The translations under genes were made by a program, and so were the position numbers. The notes under the pieces are model-generated. The model saw only the letters and a program-made list of their open reading frames with translations, did no database searches and was not told the DNA's origin. Shown one piece after another: positions 50,675 to 60,200 of a stretch of DNA of 64,000 bases (position 1 is its first letter; the number at the start of each line of letters is the position of its first letter). The DNA is from VGBV01 sp963780395 (lineage in GTDB: Bacteria; Actinomycetota; Thermoleophilia; Solirubrobacterales; 70-9), in contig CAWABY010000012.1 in assembly GCA_963780395.1 (NCBI GenBank), forward strand, positions 1 through 64,000, given 5' to 3'.

Positions 50675-53123
50675 ATGACCGTGAGGCGCAGCACCAAGCT
50701 CGCAGTGCTGGTGGCATTTGCCGTGCTGCTCATGGCTGCCGGGTCCCTGACGGCGGCCGCCTCCCCCGCGGACCAGGCGCAGGTGCTCAGCTACTCGAAG
50801 TCCGCGTCGATGCACTCGAACAACACCGACGTGATCAACGGCGTCCCACAGCCCGGGACATTGCTCAGACTCGGCCAGCAGTTCTCGGTGCGGTCGGTTC
50901 CGCTCGGCGACATCCGCGCCGGGGAGACGATCAAGGCTCTGTCGGAGGTCGAGGTCACGAATGACCTCGTCACCAAGGACGCGAACGGAACCAACAAGTA
51001 CCACGACGTACGCACGGGGCTGACGCTGGTGATCGCGACCTCCCCCGACGAGACCACGGGGATCGAGGTCGCCGAGGCTCAGAGCACCTACGTCACGCCT
51101 GAGGTGCACCACTGGACCTTCGAGAAGTCGGGCACCTTCACGGCTCAGGCTGACCTGCCCAACGCGTACCTCAACCTCGTGATGTGGGCCAGCATGCCCG
51201 ACCCGCCCTCGGAGTGCTGGACCTTTCCGCGATCGAGCCTGCCCTCACCGCAGCAGCCCCGCGACTGCGGAATGGACGTGTACTACAACCGCGGCCATCT
51301 GAGCGCGTTTCGATCGGCGGTACCGGCGGCGGCGCCCGCCGACGCGAAGCCGTACTCAACCGAGCAGTTCAGCGGCCCGAGCCTGCCAGAGGCGTCACCG
51401 GCGGACGCTCCGATCACCTACTCCGGCGAACCGGCGCAGTTCGTGGTCGCCCTCGCACGGCCGGTTGGAACGCTCAAGACCGGCGACATCATCAGCGCTC
51501 ACAGCGAGCTTCAAGCGGACGCGCGCGACGTCGTTCGCAGCAACCCGAGCTGCAACGCGATGCTGGCCACTCGGCTCTATCCTGTCGCCGAGCCCGAACT
51601 CCCTCACCGGCGCCACCGCGATAGGCACCGAGGGCGGATACAACTTCACCGGGCGCGGGAGCCGAACCGTCAAGACACTCGAGCAGGGCGTGGTGCCGAG
51701 CTCCGGCACCTTGAAGCTCGACCGTGACTACACAAGTCCGATGTACGTCGTCCTCCGTATCTGGACCCTGGGGAACTCGGCCTGCAAGCTCTACGGCAAC
51801 GGCATCCGGATCAAGCTCTCGCAACCAGAGAGCTTCATGCACGTCCTGCGCCACCGCACCGAACAGCAGGCCACCCGGGTGACGGACACCGCCAACAGCG
51901 GTGACGCCTCCGAGGGGGCGAGCGCCCTCGACGTCGTTGCGCAGACTCCGGTCAGCGTCTACTCCGTTCCGCTCAGCGACCTCGCCGCTGGTGACCTGGT
52001 CGAGGCGCTGGCCGAGGTGGAGGTGGAGACGCATGATCGCCGAGCTTCGATCCACACGTCGTTGATACTCGCCGACAGCCCCACGGCCACCACGGGCACC
52101 GACCTTCATCTCGACCAGCACACCGAGGTGAATCCCTACATGGCAGAGCTCCCGATCCATGTGGCAACCGGTTGGCAGGTTCCCTCAGGCATCAGCGGCA
52201 CGAGATATCTCAACCTCGTGATGTACGGCGTGGACCTGCAGAGCCTGGAGGGGGCGGCCGACAACAACGTCTCGATCGTCCAGGACGGCGGGCGAATGGT
52301 CGTACAGCGCTCGCGGCCGGCGGACATCACCCCGCCCCAGACAACCATCGACGCGGGTCCCTCCGCGGCCACCAACGACACCACCCCGACCTTTGCGTTC
52401 TCCTCGAGCGAGGCCGGGTCCACCTTCGAGTGCCGGATCGACGCCGCGGCATTCGGACCCTGCTCGGGGCCGGGAAGCACGCATACCCCGCCGGCGCTGG
52501 CGCAGGGCACCCACAGCTTCGAGGTCCGTGCCACCGACGGGGCCCGGAACACCGACGCGACGCCGGCGAGCCGCTCGTTCACGGTTGACACCACCGCCCC
52601 TCAGACGACGATCGTCTCCGGCCCCTCCGGCTCCACCAAGGACACCACCCCCACCTTCGGTTTCTCCTCGAGCGAGGCCGGCTCCACCTTCCAGTGCCGG
52701 ATCGACGCCGCGGCCTTCGGGCCCTGCTCGGGGCCGGGAAGCACGCATACCCCGCCGGCGCTGGCGCAGGGCACCCACAGCTTCGAGGTCCGTGCCACCG
52801 ACGGGGCCCAGAACACCGACGCGACGCCGGCGAGCCGCTCGTTCACGGTTGACACCACCGCCCCTCAGACGACGATCGTCTCTGGGCCCGGCGGCTCCAC
52901 CACTGACACCACCCCCACCTTCGGCTTTTCCTCCAACGAGGCGGGCTCGACCTTCCAGTGCCGGATCGACTCCGCCGCCTTCGGGACCTGCTCAGGGCCG
53001 GGAAGCACGCACACCCCGCCGGCGCTCAAGCTGGGAGCCCACACCTTCGCCGTCCGCGCCACCGACGCCGCCGGGAACACCGACCCGACCCCGGCGACCC
53101 GCTCGTTCACCGTCAAGAAGTAG
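50675..53123 (+). CDS. Exported protein with three Ig-like repeats (one frameshift)
   Basis: The ATG at 50675 (AAAGGGAGCG upstream) encodes a signal peptide (KLAVLVAFAVLLMAAGSL, ending TAAASPAD). The body has two related parts of about 200 residues with RSVPLGDIRAGETIKALSEV and YSVPLSDLAAGDLVEALAEV, which look like duplicated beta-sandwich domains. The frame shifts once near 51580, where LATRLYP is followed by SPNSLTGATAIGTEGG in the next frame. The C-terminal third is three 88-residue Ig-like repeats (TTPTFGFSSSEAGSTFQCRI, ATPASRSFTV) with one Cys pair each. An adhesin or envelope role is inferred; no enzymatic motif is seen. Confidence 0.78.
52323..53114 (+). repeat. Three tandem 264-bp repeats encoding Ig-like domains
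   Basis: Copies start at 52323, 52587 and 52851, all exactly 264 bases (88 codons) apart. Copies 1 and 2 are nearly identical over long stretches at DNA level; copy 3 has diverged more. Recent in-frame duplication or recombination within the gene is likely. Confidence 0.85.
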
Positions 53124-53178
53124 GACCTGACTACATCAGGATCGTTGCCGCAGCCGGAGTGGGCCCCCTAGAACCAAC

Positions 53179-53207
53179 GAGAGCCCTCCCGCCAAAGGAG
53201 GACTCTC
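53179..53207 (+). terminator. Terminator-like hairpin after the Ig-repeat gene
   Basis: An 11-bp stem with one mismatch, GAGAGCCCTCC (53179-53189) with GGAGGACTCTC (53197-53207) and a 7-base loop, 56 bases past the stop. Confidence 0.5.
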
Positions 53208-53264
53208 TATTGGTGCTGCACCCGTCCGTTTGTCGGCTCAGCGTCGCGTCGCCGTACCAGCCCT

Positions 53265-53795
53265 CTAGTGCTTCTTCTGCGTCTTCTCGACGGCCTTCGC
53301 GATGTCGCTCGCCTGCTGGCCGTAGGCGGTGACGCGGTCGGCCACGGTCTTGATCGTGTCGAGGTCGATGTTCGCGGCCGGCTTCATCCCGCCCAGCTTC
53401 TTCAGCGGGCTCCGGCTCTTTCCGTTGCCGCCGGCGAGGCTCTTGATCAGCGCGCCCGCGGCGACCCCGGCCAGCGCGGTGCCGCCTGCGATCAGCGGCG
53501 TCTTCGCCTTGGACGCCGCATCGGCGACCGTGTGACCCGTCGTCTTCGCCTTGTCCATCGCGGTCTCGGCGAACGATGCGGACCCGTTGCGGCTCTGTGC
53601 CGTTGACCGCGCACGCGATGCGCTCGAGCTCTTGGCCCGGCCGTTCGAGCTCTTCGCCCGGCTACCCGAGCTCTTCGCCCGCGTGCCCGAGCTCTTCGCC
53701 CGGCCGTTGGAGCTGCTGCGGCTCGAGCTGCTGCGGCTCGAGCCCGATCGCTTGCCGGTGCTCGTGCTTTTCCTGGTCTTGGTCGATTGCGCCAT
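53265..53795 (-). CDS. Basic low-complexity protein with a glycine-rich hydrophobic segment
   Basis: 176 residues. The first ~75 are a Lys/Arg/Ser repeat (RAKSSGTRAKSSGSRAKSS pattern), like the basic tails of actinobacterial histone-like or nucleoid proteins. A middle segment (PLIAGGTALAGVAAGALIKS) is hydrophobic and Gly/Ala-rich. The C-terminus is helical (DTIKTVADRVTAYGQQASDI). AGGAGAGAAAACC precedes the ATG. DNA binding through the basic repeat is plausible, and the hydrophobic part might be a membrane helix or a packed helix. No named family is recognised. The genes on both sides are not obviously linked. Confidence 0.6.
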   Translation of the reverse strand: MAQSTKTRKSTSTGKRSGSSRSSSSRSSSNGRAKSSGTRAKSSGSRAKSSNGRAKSSSASRARSTAQSRNGSASFAETAMDKAKTTGHTVADAASKAKTPLIAGGTALAGVAAGALIKSLAGGNGKSRSPLKKLGGMKPAANIDLDTIKTVADRVTAYGQQASDIAKAVEKTQKKH

Positions 53796-54035
53796 GGTTT
53801 TCTCTCTCCTAGATGTGTGGGTGCGTCAGCCGCGCTCCCCGCGGCGGACATCCGTGTCCTTTCGAAGCTCTCGGCCGGCGCGAGGAAGTTTGATTCAGCT
53901 ACATCGCGCCGATCACGAAATCGGTCTATTTAAGGAATACCCCCGCTATATGCCGGTAAACGCGCATTGAGAATCCGTGAGTTGGCGCCGTTTCCCGTAT
54001 AGAGTCGTTCCGCGGTTCCACCGGATTGGAGAGGG

Positions 54036-55253
54036 ATGAAACAGCCAGCGGGGAGTCTTCGTAGCCGATACGTGGCGGTGGCGCTCGCGGTCTCATCGGT
54101 CGCGGTCGCGACGTTGTTCGCCGCAGGGCCGCTGACCGCCCCCAGCCAGGCCGCGTTTCCGGGGCTACCGGGCAAGATCGCCTTCGTGCGCAGCACGGGC
54201 ATGATGCAGTCGAACCTGTTCGCGGTGAACCCTGACGGCACCGGCGAGACCCCGCTGACCACGGGCACCGGGAACAACTTCGCCCCCACCTTCTCGTACG
54301 ACGGTCAGCTGATCGCCCTGGTGCGCCCTGCGCCCGAGCAGGAGATCTTCGTGATGCCGGCCGCGGGCGGCACCGCCACCAACATCACCGACAACGCGGT
54401 GCTCGACTCGGCCCCGAGCTTCTTCCCCGACGGCAGGATCGCGTTCGGCAGCACCGACGGCGACGACGAGATCTACGTCATGAACGGGGATGGGTCGGCG
54501 CAGACCAACATCACGAACAACGACCTGATCGACCGCGACCCGGCGGTCTCGCCCGACGGCACCAAGATCGCGTTCGAGCGCTTCGACGGAAGCGACCTCG
54601 AGATCTACGTGATGAACGCCGACGGGTCGAACCAGGTCCCGCTGACCAGCAGCCCGGACGGTGACACCGCGGCAGCGTGGTCGCCGGACGGCCGGCGGAT
54701 CAGCTGGTTACGGACGGACGGCGTCAACGTCGGGATCCTGGTCATGAACGCCGACGGCTCGTCGCAAACGCCCGTCGCCGTCAGCGACGACGCCGAGACG
54801 TTCCCCGAGTTCGCGCCCGACAACTCGCGACTCGTCTTCAAGAGGAGCGGAGCGAACGCCGGCCTCTACACGCTCGACCTGGTCGGCTCCGCGGGCGTGG
54901 CGCCGCTGACCACGACCTCGTCCGACACCCTTCCCACTTGGCAACCGATCCCGGTCAACTGCGGGGGCAGGCGCGCCACGATCGTCGGGACACCCGGCGG
55001 CGACACGCTCACGGGCACGCCCCGAGCCGACGTGATCTCCGGCCAGGGCGGCAGGGACAGGATCTCCGGCCTCGCCGGCGCCGATCGCCTCTGCGGCGAC
55101 AAGGGCAAGGACGTCCTCAAGGGTGGGCCCGGCAAGGACAGGCTGATCGGGGGCAAGGCCAGCGATCGACTGATCGGAGGAAAGGCCCGCGACGTCTGCA
55201 TCGGCGGCAAGGGCAAGGACTCGGGCAAGGGCTGCGATCGCGGCAAGCTCTAG
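54036..55253 (+). CDS. Exported TolB-like beta-propeller protein with RTX tail
   Basis: 405 residues. A signal peptide (about 1-38) leads into six or so WD40-like/TolB (PD40) blades with the pattern I.VMNADGS....LT and SPDGTKIAFER, spaced by about 42 residues. From about residue 305 a hemolysin-type calcium-binding region follows (TPGGDTLTGTPRADVISGQG, GGPGKDRLIGGKA), ending with DVCIGGKGKDSGKGCD. Unlike Gram-negative TolB there is no Tol system; family members of this type are exported and of unknown partner. GGAGAGGG lies directly before the ATG and a -10-like TAGAGT at 54000-54005. Confidence 0.8.
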   Translation: MKQPAGSLRSRYVAVALAVSSVAVATLFAAGPLTAPSQAAFPGLPGKIAFVRSTGMMQSNLFAVNPDGTGETPLTTGTGNNFAPTFSYDGQLIALVRPAPEQEIFVMPAAGGTATNITDNAVLDSAPSFFPDGRIAFGSTDGDDEIYVMNGDGSAQTNITNNDLIDRDPAVSPDGTKIAFERFDGSDLEIYVMNADGSNQVPLTSSPDGDTAAAWSPDGRRISWLRTDGVNVGILVMNADGSSQTPVAVSDDAETFPEFAPDNSRLVFKRSGANAGLYTLDLVGSAGVAPLTTTSSDTLPTWQPIPVNCGGRRATIVGTPGGDTLTGTPRADVISGQGGRDRISGLAGADRLCGDKGKDVLKGGPGKDRLIGGKASDRLIGGKARDVCIGGKGKDSGKGCDRGKL

Positions 55254-55272
55254 CCAGCTCATTCTCGGGCCT

Positions 55273-56928
55273 GTGCTCAGGAACGTCACCGCGGACGGTG
55301 CCACCATCTGGCTCGAGGCCGATTCCCCCTGCGAGGCCAAGGTGCGGGTGCCGGGTCGAGAGCGCTCGTCACCGACCTTTGCGATCGAGGGGCGCCACTA
55401 CGCCCTGATCGAGCTCGATGAGCTCCCCGCTCGAAGTAGCCACGAGTACGAGGTGCTGCTTGACGACCGGCGGGTCTGGCCCGAGCCGGAGTCGCAATTT
55501 CCTCCCTCTGCGATAACCCCGCTTCCCGACCAGGGCCCCGTGAGCATCACCTTCGGCTCCTGCCGGATCTCGCTGCCACACGAGCCTCCCTACGTCCTCT
55601 CCCAGGACGAGGATCCGGAGGGACAGGGGATCGACGCCCTGCGCAGCTTCGCGTTGCGTGCCGCCGAACGGGCTCCCGATGGGCTCCCGAGCTGCCTGTT
55701 GCTGCTCGGCGACCAGATCTACGCCGACCAGCTCTCGCCGACGATGCGCGAGCGCGTCGAGCACCGCTCCCGGCCCGACGAGCGGGCCACCGACGAGCTG
55801 GTCGACTTCGAGGAGTACGCGGAGGCGTACGTGGAGGCCTGGTCGGAGCCGGCAATCCGCTGGCTGCTCTCCACGGTCCCCTCGGTGATGATCTTCGACG
55901 ACCACGAGATCAGGGGCGAATGGAAGATCTCGGAGGACTGGTTGCAGAAGGCGCGAGCCGAGACCCGCTACCCGCGGCAGGTGCCAGACGGCCTGATGGC
56001 CTACTGGATCTATCAGCACATCGGCAACCTCGGACTCGACGAGCTCGAGGGGAACGAGTTGCTGCGGCGGGTCCGGTCACAGGAGGACGCCGGGGGCCTG
56101 CTGAGGGACGAGATGACCGCAGCCGACTGCCAGGCGGGGCACAGCCGCTGGAGTTACCGTCGCGACCTCGGCCGCACCCGCCTGGTCGTGATCGATTCGC
56201 GGGCCGGCCGGGAGCTCGAGCCCGGCGCGCGCCGCATGATCGGCGAGCGCGAATGGGAGTGGGTGGTGGAGTCCTGCCAGGGTGACTTCGACCACCTGCT
56301 GCTGGCGAGCTCGGTCCCTTTCTTCCTGGCTCCGGGGCTGCATCTCGCCGAGGCATGGAACGAGGCGGTCGCCGACGGAGCCTGGGGAAGCGCCGCCGCC
56401 GCGGCCGCGAAGTGGATCCGCCGCAAGGCGGTGATGGATCACTGGGCCGCGTTCCAGCGCTCGTTCGGTGCAGTGGAGGACCTGCTTGAGTCGCTGGTCC
56501 AGGGGCGTCTGGGGACGCCGCCGCGCTCGGCGATCCTGCTCTCGGGCGACGTTCATAACTGCTACCTGGCGGAGGTCGGCTTCCTCCCCGGGGTCCGCCG
56601 CGCCGAGGCGAGAGGCGACCATGGGCAGACGCCCGTCTGGCAGGTCGTCTGCTCAGGGCTGCGCAAGCAGCTCGAGCCCAGGGAGCATCGCGCGATCGCC
56701 TTCGGGACCTCGCGTGCGGGCGCGGCGCTGGCGCGCGCACTGGCGCGGTCCGCCGGCGTCAGGCCGACCCGGGTCGGATGGCGGCTGGTCGACGGCCCCG
56801 CCTACGACAACCAGATCGCCACGATCACAGCGACCTCCGATCAGGCAACGGTCGCGATCGAGACCACGGCCGGAGCCGACTGGCGTTCCCCCGGGCTGCG
56901 CACCGCGATCGAGAGAAGGCTCGCGTAG
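55273..56928 (+). CDS. PhoD-like metallophosphatase
   Basis: 551 residues from GTG 55273, 20 bases after the previous stop. An N-terminal Ig-like domain (LRNVTADGATIWLEADSPCE) precedes the PhoD-like metallophosphatase domain with ITFGSCRIS, LLLLGDQIYADQ, VMIFDDHEIRGEW, and AILLSGDVHNCYLAEVG. These fit the metal-binding Asp, Asn and His of the family. No signal peptide or Tat motif is seen, so this member may be cytoplasmic, unlike classical PhoD. Family enzymes hydrolyse phosphodiesters of wall polymers or phospholipids. Similarity upstream of the GTG (LILGPV) hints that the true start may be a few codons earlier, but no start codon is there. Confidence 0.85.
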   Translation: MLRNVTADGATIWLEADSPCEAKVRVPGRERSSPTFAIEGRHYALIELDELPARSSHEYEVLLDDRRVWPEPESQFPPSAITPLPDQGPVSITFGSCRISLPHEPPYVLSQDEDPEGQGIDALRSFALRAAERAPDGLPSCLLLLGDQIYADQLSPTMRERVEHRSRPDERATDELVDFEEYAEAYVEAWSEPAIRWLLSTVPSVMIFDDHEIRGEWKISEDWLQKARAETRYPRQVPDGLMAYWIYQHIGNLGLDELEGNELLRRVRSQEDAGGLLRDEMTAADCQAGHSRWSYRRDLGRTRLVVIDSRAGRELEPGARRMIGEREWEWVVESCQGDFDHLLLASSVPFFLAPGLHLAEAWNEAVADGAWGSAAAAAAKWIRRKAVMDHWAAFQRSFGAVEDLLESLVQGRLGTPPRSAILLSGDVHNCYLAEVGFLPGVRRAEARGDHGQTPVWQVVCSGLRKQLEPREHRAIAFGTSRAGAALARALARSAGVRPTRVGWRLVDGPAYDNQIATITATSDQATVAIETTAGADWRSPGLRTAIERRLA

Positions 56929-56981
56929 GGCCGATCGCGAATCGAGGTGTAACGAGCGCCGAGTCGGGGTAGGAGAGGATC

Positions 56982-57224
56982 ATGCTGATTGCTGGGATCA
57001 TCGTCTTCTGCGTCATCCTGCTGGTGCTCGCCTTCCTGGCGCCCCGCCTGTCGAGGCACTTCCAGAAGGCCGGCGATAAGCCGCTCGAGCTCGGCCAGAG
57101 GGCCGGGGGCAGCGCGCCCGGCAAGCTCGGGGAGTGGCTGCAGAAGCCCTTCGGCACGTCACGCAAGGCCGTTCGCAAGAGTGGCAGCGCGGGCCGCAAA
57201 GGCCGCTCGAACACCCCCGTCTGA
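56982..57224 (+). CDS. Small membrane protein with basic cytoplasmic tail
   Basis: 80 residues from ATG 56982 with TAGGAGAGG nearby. One N-terminal membrane helix (IAGIIVFCVILLVLAFLAPR) is followed by a basic, Gly/Ser/Lys-rich tail (KPLELGQRAGGSAPGKLGEW, RKAVRKSGSAGRKGRS). It resembles small actinobacterial membrane proteins of the DUF6411 kind, by memory only. No partner is evident. It converges on the very large gene at 57239 with 14 bases between the stops. Confidence 0.65.
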   Translation: MLIAGIIVFCVILLVLAFLAPRLSRHFQKAGDKPLELGQRAGGSAPGKLGEWLQKPFGTSRKAVRKSGSAGRKGRSNTPV

Positions 57225-57238
57225 GGCCGGGCAACCCC

Positions 57239-60200
57239 CTACAGCCCGGCGTTCATGTCCGTCTGGACTTCCGAAGCGGTCAGGGTCCTGTTGTAGATAC
57301 GCACGTTGTCGAGGAGGCCCCTGTAGAACTGCCAGGGGTCCGCATCGGCGCCGACTCGCATCAGCCTGCCGCGCGCGGTGAGGCTGGCGGGGAGCGGCTT
57401 GCTGCTGACAAGGGCACCGTTGACGTAGAACAGGGCCTGCGACCCGTTGAAGACGATGGCCAGGTGGCTCCATTGGTTGAGCGCCAGGCTGGTGTCCATG
57501 CCGGCTCCCGCCAGTCCCACGGTCGTACCGACGAAATACTGCGGCCTGCCGTTGGAGAGCTCGAGGCCGTACTGGTAGTAGGGGCTCGTCATGCCGGCGT
57601 TCCAGAACTTGCCCAGCACGACCGAATCGCCGCTGACCGAGCCCGGATTGATCCACATGGACATCGTCATGGAGTTGCCCGAGATGTCGAGCGAGGAGGA
57701 GTTGGCGACCGTCAGATTGTCGTTGGCACCATCGAAGCTGAGGCCGTTTCCGTATTTCCCTGCGACCCGTGAGGGCCCGTTCACGAGCGTCGCCGTGTTG
57801 CCGTTCCCCGAGGCGTCGGCGGTGGTCGTGCCGCTGGCTTCATTGAAGCCCCACGCCGCCGCAGGCCCGAGGGGCGCGGATGCTGCGCTGTAGTTCGCGG
57901 TGTATGACTGAGCCGCGCTCGGCGCCGAGATGGTGTGGCTCTGCGCACCGCCGTCCGACCATGAATTGAAGGTATAGGCGCTGCCTCCAGAGGTTTGATT
58001 CCGCGCGTCGATCGTGTGCTGGAAGCCGACGAGCGTGTCGTAGGACGAAGGGCGTCGCGCGAGCGATCCCGTCGAGGTAGAGCGTGAGGCCGCTCGGCGC
58101 GGTGTCGAAGGGAAGGTTCACCTTCTGCGGGAACACGGTGACCGACTTGGTGTCCGTGAGCCCGTTCGAGTCGGTCACCGTCAGCGTGATGCGGTAGCGG
58201 GTGTTGCCCGCTGAAGTCGTGGCCGCTGGTGGGGATCGTGAAGGTGCCGGACTTGACCCCGGTGATAGGCGTGGTCGGATGCACGTGGGTGTCGTGCAGG
58301 AAGTCGATGCTCCAGCTGAAGGCGCTGGCCGGCAGGCTGCCGTCCTCCGCGTCGGTGCCCTGTCCGCCGTAGCTGATGACGTCGCCGGCGCGGAAGCTCG
58401 CGCCGTCGGTCGGCGAGTCGATCGTCGCGGTGGGAGCGCTGCCGACGCTGATCGTGAGCGGAGTCGAGAACGAGCTGTTGGCTCCGTCGGAGACGGTCAG
58501 CCTCGCCGTGTACTGCCCGGCCTGGGCGTAGGTGTGGACGGGGTTGCTCGCGGTGGACGAGGTGCCGTCGCCGAAGTCCCACGAGTACGTGATCGGCTGG
58601 CCCTCGGGATCGTTCGACCCTGCGCTCGAGAAGTTGACGGCGAGCGGTGCGGGTACCCGACGTCGGGTTCGCGGAGGCGATCGCGAACGGGCGCCTGGTT
58701 GGACTGCAGATAGCGGATGCGGCGGATCTTGCTGACGCCGAACGTGCCGCGTGACGTCGGAGTAGCCGAGATCGACGTAGTAGAGCGCGCCGTCGGGGCC
58801 CTCGGTGAGGTAGACGATGTCGCCGTACGGACTCGTTCGGCGTAGCCGTCTGAGCGGCTCGAAGTTGAAGACGCCGCTGACGTTGCCGTTCGCGTCGAAG
58901 GTGAGGCGCTTGATCCAGTTCTGCGCGTAGTCGGCGAAGAAGTAGCTGCCCTGCATCGAGGCCGGGAACTGGGTGCCGTGGTAGACGAAGCCGCCGGTGA
59001 TGGATGCGTTGCGGCCGTTGTGCGCGTAGGCGTAGATAGGGCTCGTGCAGGGTGCCGAGCACGCTCCCTCGGAGTCCGGCCAGCCGTAGTTGGCGCCCGC
59101 GGGCGCCGACGTTCAGCTCCTCGTTGGAGTTGCCCATGTTGCCGCCGACGTCGCCGATGTAGAGCCGGCTGGTCGGCGCCGTCGAAGTAGGCGCGGAACG
59201 GGTTGCGCAGGCCATAGGCCCAGATCGAATCCCAGTCGGGCCCGGCGCCGTCGTAGAACGGATTGTCGGTCGGGACCGTCCCGTCCTTGTTGATGCGGTG
59301 GATCTTGCCGCGCGGGTTGGTCAGGTCCTGGGACGGTGGCCGGCGTCGAAGTGCTCGCCGGTCGTGAAGTAGAGCTTGCCGTCGTTGCCGAAGTTCGATC
59401 GGCACCGCCGTGGTGCTCGCTGGATCCGCGGCCTGCGGATCCTGGTAGAGGATGACCTCGCTGCCGGCGACCGTGCCCGTGAGCGTGGCGTTGGCGGTGA
59501 ACCGGGAGAGGCGATCGCGAGTTCGGCGTGCCCAGCGTGTAGAAGACGTAGTAGTAGCGGTTGGTGGCGAAGTCGGGATCGAGCGCGACGTCCATGATCC
59601 CCTGCTGCACCCCGTCGGCCCCGATGTTGGCGATCTGCAGGAACGGGGTCGGGTCCGGCGTCGTGTAGGGCGGCGGCAGGACCTTGATCGTGCCCGCCAG
59701 CTCCGCGACCAGCATGCGGCCGTCGGGCAGGAACTCGATGTTCGTCGGCAGGTCGAAGCCGGTCGCGAGGATCTCGTTCTGGAAGTAGTCGCTGTTGGCG
59801 ACCGTTCACGTTGACAAGCGGCGGACAGCGTCGTCTTGCCGTCGGTGTCGCGGGCGCGGGCGGTCAGCGTGTGCGCGCCGTTGGCCACCGCGCGCGTGTC
59901 CCAGTTCAGCCGCATAGGGAGCGGTCGTGTCCTCCGGCCCCAGGCGGGGTCGCCGTCGACGTAGAACTGCACGCCGGCCACGCCGACGTCATCGCTGGCG
60001 TCCGCCGTGATCGTGCGGTTGCCGGACACGATCGCATCGTTCGCGGGGCGAGGTGATAGGTGACGCTGGGCGGCAGTGGGATCGGACGCAGGCGCAGCGA
60101 GCTGCGTGTTCATGTCGTTCTGGACCTCGAGCTGGCGTCTCTGCGCGGTTGTAGACCCGGACGTCATCGAGGGTGCCTCTGAAGAACTGCCACGGGCACG

